A stretch of 64,000 nucleotides of DNA from Cyclobacteriaceae bacterium YHN15 (GTDB lineage Bacteria; Bacteroidota; Bacteroidia; Cytophagales; Cyclobacteriaceae), in assembly GCA_003797895.1 (NCBI GenBank), contig RKQB01000005.1, forward strand, positions 248,001-312,000, read 5' to 3'. Below are positions 1 to 7,189 of this stretch, piece after piece. The notes beneath the pieces were generated by a model. The model did no database searches. It was given only the letters and a program-made list of their open reading frames with translations, and had not been told where the DNA came from. Numbering within the stretch: the first letter of the stretch is position 1; each line of letters begins with the position of its first letter. Position numbers and translations under genes: made by a program.

Positions 1-76
1 TTATGGTAAACTTTCATCCAAAGTTTTATATTAGCAACTCAGAATAAGTAACCAACGAAAACTAAATACAATAACC

Positions 77-466
77 ATGAAAAAACTGTTATTATTAATG
101 GTGATGGCCTTGACTGCTTTTGCCGTACAGGCACAGACAGAAAAGAAAGGTGCCGTCCTTGATTTCAATGAAAAATCCATTGATTTTGGAGATATCACTC
201 AAGGTGACAAGGTGGAGCATACCTTTGTATTTACCAATACAGGTGATACCCCATTGGTGATTTCAAATGTAGCAGTAACCTGTGGCTGCACTGCTCCCAA
301 TTGGCCAAAAGAACCCATTGCCCCAGGATCAACAGGAGAACTTAAGGTGGTATTCAACTCAACAGGAAAAATGGGCAAACAAAATTCTGTGGTCAGAATT
401 TACTCCAATGCTTCTGAACCAATTGAGAAAGTGTCTCTTATCTCTAATGTTTTACCAAAAGGGTAA
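77..466 (+). CDS. Secreted DUF1573 family protein
   Basis: Small exported protein of the DUF1573 family; its cellular role is not established. Residues 1-19 form a signal peptide (two lysines, a leucine-rich core, cleavage probably before Gln20). The mature part is a single immunoglobulin-like beta sandwich. It carries the family pattern IDFGDI..GD.VEHTF.FTNTG, then VTCGCTAP with two cysteines separated by one residue, and a late VVFNSTGKMG block. At 129 residues it is a single-domain member. It stands alone: a strong terminator follows 28 bases after the stop, and the next gene runs toward it. Family assignment is firm; function is unknown. Confidence 0.9.
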   Translation: MKKLLLLMVMALTAFAVQAQTEKKGAVLDFNEKSIDFGDITQGDKVEHTFVFTNTGDTPLVISNVAVTCGCTAPNWPKEPIAPGSTGELKVVFNSTGKMGKQNSVVRIYSNASEPIEKVSLISNVLPKG

Positions 467-493
467 AATTGAAAAAATCATAAGAATCTAACA

Positions 494-522
494 GGGAAGT
501 CGAGAGACTTCCCTTCTTTTTT
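494..522 (+). terminator. Rho-independent terminator after the DUF1573 gene
   Basis: A perfect 8-bp stem GGGAAGTC/GACTTCCC with loop GAGA is followed by TTCTTTTTT. It lies between two convergent genes, and its T-run overlaps the last codon of the gene on the other strand. Confidence 0.9.
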
Positions 523-1225
523 AATCTACATTCAATAATTTCAGGAGTACATTTTTGTCTGCATCCATTAAAGAAAGGTAATTGTCTTCCAAATGGTAAT
601 AGGACACTTTTTCAAGGGCCTGGGTAACTTTCCTTTCCAATTGCATCTCCTCCTGTCCACATGCCATCATGGTACTGGCCATATTTCCAAACTTGATTTC
701 TGTATCTGTTATTTTTGTTATTGGACCCCTAATAGTATTGCATCCTGAATGTCCAAAAACACGCCTCTCTGCAGCGTTTATCTCTAAAGTCAGATCTTTG
801 TTTCTTCCTTTGGGATTTTTTATTTCACCAACTTCTTTGATCAACCATATATTGGTCAATCTCAAAGTCCTGTCTGGATACTTATCCATTATTTCTATCA
901 GTTGATATTGTAGCGAAGAGGCATCTGCAGGAATTGGACTCCCAATTTTTTGAACCTTTACTTTGATCCTGTAAATATTGCCAGGTTCATATTCAAATCC
1001 GGCAATATTTGAATAAAAGAAATTCCATTTCCCTTCTTCAATGGATTTATTTTCCTGTATCTGAAGACAAGACATTGGAGCAACTCCCGTACAAGGGAAT
1101 TTGCTGCTGTTAATCCAAAAAATTTTTTCTTCCATGGAATTACTATCTGAGATATTTGTGGATTTGCAGGACATCATGGCCAATAACAAAATGGCAAGTC
1201 CTATAGTAATAAAGCCTCTCATCAT
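521..1225 (-). CDS. Lipoprotein with DUF4377 and META (HslJ-like) domains
   Basis: Predicted outer-envelope lipoprotein. The N-terminus is a type II signal peptide with lipobox LAMMSC (Cys about residue 20). Residues about 35-115 resemble DUF4377 (PCTGVAPMSCLQI, then FYSNIAGFEYEPGNIYRIKV). Residues about 125-230 are a META/HslJ domain with GHSGCNTIRG and the MASTMMACGQEEMQLE block typical of that fold. META domains occur in heat-inducible and secreted proteins; no enzymatic role is known. Two ATG codons stand in tandem at the start, so either could be used. It is the last gene of a probable three-gene minus-strand run with the SGNH hydrolase and LD-carboxypeptidase upstream. Family confident, function unknown. 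Confidence 0.85.
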   Translation of the reverse strand: MMRGFITIGLAILLLAMMSCKSTNISDSNSMEEKIFWINSSKFPCTGVAPMSCLQIQENKSIEEGKWNFFYSNIAGFEYEPGNIYRIKVKVQKIGSPIPADASSLQYQLIEIMDKYPDRTLRLTNIWLIKEVGEIKNPKGRNKDLTLEINAAERRVFGHSGCNTIRGPITKITDTEIKFGNMASTMMACGQEEMQLERKVTQALEKVSYYHLEDNYLSLMDADKNVLLKLLNVD

Positions 1226-1307
1226 GGGTTCTGTTTTGTCTTAGGTAATATCAATTCCTTTGCCATAACCTCTTTAGTTTCAAAAAAAAATATTAAAAAC
1301 AGATATT

Positions 1308-2012
1308 CTAGTTGAAAGCCATTTTTTCCCCAATTATCTGGACCAATTGTTCAGCCCATTCCTTATAAATCAAATCACTGGGATGAAGTTTGTCCTCTAC
1401 TACCATTTGAGGCAATGCTCCGATTTCACGGTAGCGTTCAGTGATCTCAAGATAATGCACACCAAGTTCCTCCGCAATGTTTTTATTGGCCTGGTTATAA
1501 GTATCGATTTCAGTTCCAACTTTTTCCTTATCCGTTCCCCGTGCTAATGCGAATGGCGTAACTCCCCAATCAGGAATCGAAATGACCACAACATGGTTGG
1601 CATTTCCCTTGGCAAAAGTGATGGCATCCTGCAGCAATGATTTGAACTCCATCTTGTAATTTTCAATATCCCTTCCTCTATATTGGTTGTTTACCCCTAT
1701 CAATAAGGTAACGAGGTCATAATTGTTCCCTCTTATACCTGCATCATTTATTCCCTTTGAAAGCTCATCCGTAGTCCAACCGGTTTTGGCTATGATTCCT
1801 GACAATTCTATTCCCATTCCTTTCTCTTTCAGTAATGCTACAGTCTGATTCGGATATCTTCCACTTTCTTCCACCCCTTCTCCTATGGTGTAAGAATCTC
1901 CAAGTGCCAGGTAAGTAAATGTTTCATTCATAGGATTGCTTTTCAAATTTTTAAAACCATATCCCCAAAAAAGGGATAAAAACATCATCGGGAATAAATA
2001 ATGTACTTTCAT
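1308..2012 (-). CDS. Secreted SGNH/GDSL hydrolase
   Basis: Probable exported esterase of the SGNH superfamily. After a hydrophobic N-terminus (residues 1-20), block I reads LALGDSYTIGEG with the nucleophile Ser. Block III is LLIGVNNQYRG with the oxyanion Asn. Block V is DKLHPSDLIYKEWA with the catalytic Asp and His. At 234 residues it has normal length. It starts 9 bases after the LD-carboxypeptidase stop, so the two are almost certainly cotranscribed. This suggests, by context only, action on an acylated cell-wall or envelope substrate. The exact substrate cannot be read from sequence. Confidence 0.88.
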   Translation of the reverse strand: MKVHYLFPMMFLSLFWGYGFKNLKSNPMNETFTYLALGDSYTIGEGVEESGRYPNQTVALLKEKGMGIELSGIIAKTGWTTDELSKGINDAGIRGNNYDLVTLLIGVNNQYRGRDIENYKMEFKSLLQDAITFAKGNANHVVVISIPDWGVTPFALARGTDKEKVGTEIDTYNQANKNIAEELGVHYLEITERYREIGALPQMVVEDKLHPSDLIYKEWAEQLVQIIGEKMAFN

Positions 2013-2021
2013 AAATCCTTG

Positions 2022-3065
2022 TTAATCTTTAAAAATGGGATGCAATAATCTAAATATACCCAAATCTGCATCCATTTCCACTTCTGCGCCATAAGGTACG
2101 ATAAACTGTTTGGGGACATGTCCGATCATTGCGCCCTTGTAAGCTGGAATTTGTAAAGGAAGGATGTAATCATCCAATATGTCATCCAAAGTCAATGAGC
2201 CATAACCTCCCGAAGGATTGCAGTCTGTGCATTGGCCGAAAATAAACCCCTTGATTTTGCTTAAGGTACCGTTGAGCTTGAGGGTGCTCATCATTCGGTC
2301 TATTTTATAGGGGTCTTCACTGATATCCTCTACAAACAATATGCTGTTTTTAAAATCAGGAAGATAAGGAGTTCCGGATAAAGAGGTAAGCACAGTAAGA
2401 TTGCCACCCAAAATTTTCCCTTTGGCCACTCCCTTCCTTAAAGTCTGGATCCGGTTTTGTTTGACTATCAGATCATCCCCCTTGACCATTTCATTTTCGA
2501 AGGTCATCAATTCCCGGTTGAAGAACATGTTTTCAAATTGTCTGACATTGAAACTGTTCCAACTTCCCGTCCCATTGGGCCCATGAAAAGATATCAATCC
2601 GGTTTTGGCATGTATGGCATTGTGCAAGGCTGTGATATCCGAATAGCCAAGAATGGGTTTGGGATTTTTTCTGATATTTTTATAGTCGATCAATGGTAAA
2701 ATTCTGGCAGCTCCCGAACCTCCCCTGATACAGATGATTGCTTTTATTTCATTATCTCCAAACATGCCGTTCAGGTCATTGGCCCTCTCTTCATCAGTTC
2801 CGGCAAGATGCCCCCTTCGGTTTTTAAGATTTTCCCCCAATTTCACCTCAAATCCTAAAGCTTCCAGGCTTTCTTGGGCAAATTGAAATTGAATCCTCTC
2901 AGAAGTAGCTGCAGAAGGACTTATAAGTCCTACTTTATCGCCCTTCTTTAAAGGTTTGGGAAGCAGTGAGCCTGCTTCTTCAGACACAGGTATAAAGGCT
3001 GAGGAAGACAATGGGAGAGAACCTAAACTTAATCCCAGGGTTTTTAGAAAACGTCTTTTGTCCAT
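2022..3065 (-). CDS. LD-carboxypeptidase, peptidase family S66 (LdcA/MccF-like)
   Basis: Serine peptidase of family S66. Characterised members remove the terminal D-alanine from murein tetrapeptides during peptidoglycan recycling, or detoxify microcin C. Residues 1-25 look like an export signal with a twin arginine (KRRFLKTLG), suggesting Tat export, which is unusual because LdcA of enteric bacteria is cytoplasmic. The N-terminal half has VGLISPSAA, CIRGGSGAARILP and GYSDITALHN, whose Ser is the likely nucleophile. The C-terminal half has GKILGGNLTVL, LFVEDISEDPYKIDR with a likely catalytic Glu, and IGHVPKQ with the likely His. It is the first gene of the minus-strand run with the SGNH hydrolase. 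Confidence 0.9.
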   Translation of the reverse strand: MDKRRFLKTLGLSLGSLPLSSSAFIPVSEEAGSLLPKPLKKGDKVGLISPSAATSERIQFQFAQESLEALGFEVKLGENLKNRRGHLAGTDEERANDLNGMFGDNEIKAIICIRGGSGAARILPLIDYKNIRKNPKPILGYSDITALHNAIHAKTGLISFHGPNGTGSWNSFNVRQFENMFFNRELMTFENEMVKGDDLIVKQNRIQTLRKGVAKGKILGGNLTVLTSLSGTPYLPDFKNSILFVEDISEDPYKIDRMMSTLKLNGTLSKIKGFIFGQCTDCNPSGGYGSLTLDDILDDYILPLQIPAYKGAMIGHVPKQFIVPYGAEVEMDADLGIFRLLHPIFKD

Positions 3066-3277
3066 AAAGATGGTTAATGATTGGGTACAGGAGATGGATA
3101 CTTGGTAAAAATAAAGGTTTAAATGAATTGGAAAAAATATTTCTCTTTTGGATTTGAAAACTGCGGATTCAGAAGGAAATGCCTTAATTTACGTCTTCTT
3201 CGAGAAAGCCTGTAAAATTCAGGTTTCTGAAGCGGCAAAGTTTTGTCCCAATTTCAAACTTAAGTCTTATATCACTT

Positions 3278-5797
3278 TTGGAGAGTTTATTCGGAGATCT
3301 ATATGACAATCAGGATGAAAAGTCCAATCTTTTCGCGGATATCATCTTACCGGTACCCATTCCAAAAATGTTTACCTATAAAATACCCAGAAACCTTTCA
3401 GATGGGATAGGAATTGGATTCCGTGTCATTGTTCAGTTTGGAAAAAAGAAAATATTGACCGGGATCATTGGCAGGGTTCACCAGAAGCCTCCCACTTCAT
3501 ATGATGCAAAACCTATACTGGATCTATTGGATAACCACGCAACAGTGAATCCCATTCAGATCCGTTTTTGGGCTTGGATGGCCGAATATTATTGCTGTCA
3601 TATCGGAGAGGTAATGAATGCCGCACTGCCTTCAGGCTTAAAATTAAGCAGCGAAAGTAAAATACAGCTCAATCCCACTTTTGATGCGGATACCTGTTCC
3701 TATCCCTTAGACGACAGGGAGGAGCTGCTCCTTGAGTCTCTGGCGCTTAAAGAAGAGATGAGCTATGAAGATTGTGAAGCAGTACTTGGTATTAAATCCA
3801 TACATGGAATCCTTAAAAGTTTGGTGATCAAGGAGGCAATTCTTGTTTTCGAACAGGTGAAAGAAAAGTATAGCCCGAAAGTCGAATCCAGGGTCAGATT
3901 AAGCAATGAATACGTAAGGGACAAAAAACTTTTGGAAGCTCTTTTTAATGAGATTGCCAGCAAACCAAAGCAGGAAGAAATTTTATTGAAATATTTACAG
4001 GAGGTTCCCATCTATAAAAAGCCGGAAATGAACCAGAAAGGCTTGGAAAAGAAGTTGATCAAAGATGCTGGACTTTCGGCTTCCTCTCTAAAAACATTGA
4101 TAAAAAACGGGGTTTTGGATGAATTTAAAATCATCATCAGCCGGTTTGAAGATCAGGAAGGAAGTGAGGAGAAGATTGTTCTATCTTCTGAGCAGATGGA
4201 TGCCTATCATCAAATTAAAAAAGAGTTTGAGGATAAGAACACCATTTTACTGCATGGGATAACAGGCAGTGGTAAAACCGAATTGTATTTAACGCTGATC
4301 AGGGAAGTTCTGGCAGGAGGCTCCCAGGTATTATTGTTATTACCTGAGATTGCCCTGACTACACATATGGTAGGGAGATTACTTCAGGTTTTTGGCAGTA
4401 GCATGGGGGTTTACCATTCCAAATATTCCGATAATGAAAGGGTGGAAGTATGGAATGGCGTATTGAGCGGAAAAATTTCTTTTGTGGTAGGGGTACGCTC
4501 TTCAATTTTTTTGCCATTTGACAGTTTGGGAATGGTTATTATAGATGAAGAGCACGAGGCATCTTATAAACAGTATGATCCTGCTCCAAGATTTCAGGCC
4601 AGGGATGCAGCAATTATGTTGTCATGGCTCCATCAGGCCAAAACATTATTAGGTTCTGCAACGCCTTCATTTGAATCTTTTTACAATGCCCGCATGAAGA
4701 AGTATGGATATGTTTCCCTCGATAAACGATATGGGGAGGCACAGTTGCCGGAATATTTCCTTGCCGATATTTTAGTGGATAAAAAGAAAAATCTTCTAAA
4801 GTTGGATTTTACCCGTCTGATGAGAGAAAAGATTCAGGAGGCATTGAATAATCAGGAGCAGGTATTGATTTTTCAAAACAGAAGGGGCTATGCACCTTAC
4901 ATTTCCTGCGAAGAATGTGGCTGGACACCTGAATGTGAGCATTGTGATGTAAGCCTGACCTATCATCAGTTTGGTGAAGAAATGCGCTGCCATTATTGTG
5001 GATTCAAAGAAAAAGTCCCTCATGTATGCCCTGCTTGTGGAAGCAACAAATTGAGTGCGGTGGGTTTGGGTACAGAAAGGATTGAGGAAAGTTTGTCCCT
5101 CCTTTTTCCAGAAGCCAGAATTACCAGGATGGACCTCGATACTACGAGAAGTAAGTATGGTTATCAGCGTCTGCTTGAGGAATTTGGTTCAGGTAATGTG
5201 GATATACTGGTTGGTACCCAGATGATTACCAAAGGACTGGATTTTGACAAGGTAACGGTAGTAGGCATTATGGACGCTGACAGAATCTTATATTTCCCGG
5301 ATTTCAGGGCAGGAGAAAGGGCTTTCCAACAGATCACTCAAGTGGCAGGAAGGGCAGGAAGAAGGGAAAAAAAAGGCGCTGTTATTATCCAGACAAGAAA
5401 GCCAGACCAGGCTATTTTCAGACAGATAATAAGCGGTGACTACAAGAATTTCTATCATCAGGAAATGGGGGATAGGCAACGTTTTTTTTACCCACCATTT
5501 GTCAAAATCATTAAAATCACCGCACGACATAAGGATTTTAAAACTGCGGAAAAATCAGCCAAACACCTACACAATCTATTGGGGGATATCCAGGTCAAAA
5601 AAATCCTATTGGGTCCGGAAAGAGGATTGATTGGTAAAATTAAAAACCAATATATTTTTGAATCTATTGTCAAATTGGACAAAACCGGAAATGCACAGGC
5701 CCATTTCAAACAGGAACTCCTGCATATTCTGGAAGAAATGCAGGCGCATAGGGATTTTAGGGGGGTAAGGTTTATTGTGGATGTGGATCCTTATTGA
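3278..5797 (+). CDS. priA: Primosomal protein N' (replication restart helicase PriA)
   Basis: Superfamily 2 helicase that reloads the replisome at stalled forks. The order is typical: an N-terminal DNA-binding domain (ADIILPVPIPKMFTYKIP near residue 20), Walker A GITGSGKTELY near 328, DEEH box IIDEEHEASY near 420, paired zinc-binding cysteines from CEECGWTPECEHC to CPACGS (about 545-585), motif V VGTQMITKGLDF, and motif VI QVAGRAGRRE near 690. Length 839 is normal. The start is TTG: the frame is open back to a stop at 3185 without any ATG, and the first ATG (3368) lies inside the conserved N-terminal block. Cytoplasmic, monocistronic as far as seen. Confidence 0.96.
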   Translation: MESLFGDLYDNQDEKSNLFADIILPVPIPKMFTYKIPRNLSDGIGIGFRVIVQFGKKKILTGIIGRVHQKPPTSYDAKPILDLLDNHATVNPIQIRFWAWMAEYYCCHIGEVMNAALPSGLKLSSESKIQLNPTFDADTCSYPLDDREELLLESLALKEEMSYEDCEAVLGIKSIHGILKSLVIKEAILVFEQVKEKYSPKVESRVRLSNEYVRDKKLLEALFNEIASKPKQEEILLKYLQEVPIYKKPEMNQKGLEKKLIKDAGLSASSLKTLIKNGVLDEFKIIISRFEDQEGSEEKIVLSSEQMDAYHQIKKEFEDKNTILLHGITGSGKTELYLTLIREVLAGGSQVLLLLPEIALTTHMVGRLLQVFGSSMGVYHSKYSDNERVEVWNGVLSGKISFVVGVRSSIFLPFDSLGMVIIDEEHEASYKQYDPAPRFQARDAAIMLSWLHQAKTLLGSATPSFESFYNARMKKYGYVSLDKRYGEAQLPEYFLADILVDKKKNLLKLDFTRLMREKIQEALNNQEQVLIFQNRRGYAPYISCEECGWTPECEHCDVSLTYHQFGEEMRCHYCGFKEKVPHVCPACGSNKLSAVGLGTERIEESLSLLFPEARITRMDLDTTRSKYGYQRLLEEFGSGNVDILVGTQMITKGLDFDKVTVVGIMDADRILYFPDFRAGERAFQQITQVAGRAGRREKKGAVIIQTRKPDQAIFRQIISGDYKNFYHQEMGDRQRFFYPPFVKIIKITARHKDFKTAEKSAKHLHNLLGDIQVKKILLGPERGLIGKIKNQYIFESIVKLDKTGNAQAHFKQELLHILEEMQAHRDFRGVRFIVDVDPY

Positions 5798-5955
5798 ATG
5801 AAGAATGTAGAGTGATAAGTGAGAAATGATAAATGGGGTATGATGAATGAAGAATGTAGAATAATTACCAAGAAGTGGTTTAACCTTGGACTTTGACCTT
5901 TGGAGTTTGATCCTTGAATTTTGGAACTTGATCCTTGGAGTTTGGAGTTTAAAAC
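5798..5955. repeat. Degenerate TTGGA/TTTGA-type tandem tract
   Basis: Intergenic tract after priA. The first half repeats GAATGAAGAATGTAGA (two copies, near 5796 and 5841). The second half (about 5881-5952) is a run of 6-8 base units such as CTTGGA, CTTTGA, CCTTTGGA, GTTTGA, TCCTTGA. No plausible coding frame. The last unit supplies the -33 box of the his promoter. Confidence 0.7.
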
Positions 5956-5971
5956 ATAGCGTATATATTTG
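5942..5971 (+). promoter_or_regulatory. Consensus Bacteroidota promoter of the his operon
   Basis: TTG at 5942-5944, exactly 19 bases, then TATATTTG at 5964-5971. This matches the known Bacteroidota housekeeping consensus (-33 TTG, -7 TAnnTTTG). It places the transcription start near 5976, about four bases before the ATG of the leader peptide. Confidence 0.8.
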
Positions 5972-5979
5972 TGATCGAA

Positions 5980-6063
5980 ATGAGCAGTCAAAACTTACAT
6001 AACACCCATTTTTCCACCAACAAACATGTTGGAACTGTTCATCATTTCCATCATTCCTCCTAA
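5980..6063 (+). CDS. Histidine-rich his operon leader peptide
   Basis: A 27-codon ORF with seven histidines, ending VHHFHHSS and a TAA stop. Four of the last seven residues are His, at 6040-6045 and 6049-6054. It lies 4 bases after the predicted transcription start and 108 bases before hisG. Known his leader peptides of enteric bacteria use runs of His codons to sense charged tRNA-His by ribosome stalling, and the same job is inferred here. The stop codon sits in the loop of a 7-bp stem (6054-6070). No ribosome binding site is possible in so short a 5' end, so translation would be nearly leaderless. Too short for ordinary gene callers. Confidence 0.72.
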   Translation: MSSQNLHNTHFSTNKHVGTVHHFHHSS

Positions 6064-6070
6064 GGAGGAA
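6054..6070 (+). promoter_or_regulatory. Stem-loop enclosing the leader peptide stop codon (candidate attenuator element)
   Basis: Arms TTCCTCC (6054-6060) and GGAGGAA (6064-6070) pair perfectly around TAA. The right arm contains AAGGAGG, a perfect Shine-Dalgarno-like sequence with no start codon at a usable distance. A ribosome stalled on the His codons at 6040-6054 would cover and open this stem. No poly-T tract follows, so it is not a classical intrinsic terminator. Confidence 0.6.
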
Positions 6071-6171
6071 AATTATTTACATATCGCCCGCGTGTGGCTG
6101 TTGATTTGCATTTACAGTCTTAACATTCAAAATTCCTATTTACATTTTAATACTAAACGTATATTGCATAC

Positions 6172-7032
6172 ATGAATTCAATTATCCGTATAGCCGTCCA
6201 GAAAAGCGGTAGATTAAGTGATGACTCCTTAGCTTTAATTAAGGAGTGTGGCATTAAATTTTATAATGGCACCGGCAAACTTAAATCCACTTCAACCAAT
6301 TTTCCCATTGAATTTCTTTTCCTCAGAGATGATGACATTCCCGGATATGTTTCGGACGGAGTAGCTGACCTAGGTATTGTGGGTGAAAATGAACTGGTGG
6401 AGAAAGATAAGGATGTTGATATTTTGAAAAAATTAGGTTTCTCGAAATGCCGTCTTTCCCTTGCCATCCCAAAAGGGCAGGAATATACCAATATCCATTA
6501 TTTTCAAGGAAAAAGTGTAGCTACTTCATACCCTAAGATTCTGGGTGATTACCTCTCCAAATACAATATACAAGCTGAGATCCATGAAATTTCAGGTTCA
6601 GTGGAGATTGCACCAAGCATCGGTCTCGCTGAGGGAATCTGTGACATTGTCAGTTCCGGATCTACACTTATGATGAACGGACTGAAAGAAGTGGAGGAGA
6701 TATTTAAGTCTGAGGCTGTACTGATTGCCCATAAAAACTTATCGGAGGACAAACTTGCCATCGTGGAAAAGTTACTCTTCAGAATGAATGCAGTTCAAAA
6801 AGGCAAAAGTAACAAATACGTATTGCTCAATGCGCCAAATGAGTCATTGGAAAAAATTATCCAGTTGATACCAGGTATGAGAAGTCCTACTATTCTTCCC
6901 TTGGCTCAGGAAGGATGGTCTTCGGTTCATTCGGTAATCAGTGAAGATCAGTTTTGGGAAAACATTGAGGAACTGAGAGCAGCAGGGGCTGAAGGGATTC
7001 TAGTAGTACCGATTGAGAAAATGGTGGTTTGA
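6172..7032 (+). CDS. hisG: ATP phosphoribosyltransferase (HisG, long form)
   Basis: First enzyme of histidine synthesis; joins ATP and PRPP. At 286 residues it is the long, self-sufficient form: catalytic periplasmic-binding-like lobes (IRIAVQKSGRLSDDS, VADLGIVGENEL, EISGSVEIAPSIGLAEGICD, IVSSGSTLMMNGL) followed by the C-terminal ACT-like regulatory domain (about residues 210-286, ending GAEGILVVPIEKMVV) that binds histidine for feedback inhibition. No hisZ is therefore needed. It is the first structural gene after the leader peptide and promoter, so transcriptional attenuation and feedback inhibition would act on the same step. Confidence 0.97.
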   Translation: MNSIIRIAVQKSGRLSDDSLALIKECGIKFYNGTGKLKSTSTNFPIEFLFLRDDDIPGYVSDGVADLGIVGENELVEKDKDVDILKKLGFSKCRLSLAIPKGQEYTNIHYFQGKSVATSYPKILGDYLSKYNIQAEIHEISGSVEIAPSIGLAEGICDIVSSGSTLMMNGLKEVEEIFKSEAVLIAHKNLSEDKLAIVEKLLFRMNAVQKGKSNKYVLLNAPNESLEKIIQLIPGMRSPTILPLAQEGWSSVHSVISEDQFWENIEELRAAGAEGILVVPIEKMVV

Positions 7033-7130
7033 TATGGGATTAGTGGCTTGGAGACTAAGGGACTGAGAGCCTAAGGAACACATAGGGACGGAGAGACAGA
7101 ATGACTTAGGGACTGAGTGAAGAAGAGATG
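7033..7130. repeat. Degenerate GGGACTGAG-type tract between hisG and hisD
   Basis: The 157-base gap between hisG and hisD opens with a run of near-copies such as GGGACTGAGAG, GGGACGGAGAG and AGGGACTGAG. It has no coding frame and no terminator-like T-run, so the operon may read through it. It is unusual to find such a tract inside an operon. Confidence 0.6.
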
Positions 7131-7189
7131 GTGGGAAAAAGAATTTCCAATTTTAAGATGTTGAAAATGGTAAAAGCATTTATTCAGAT

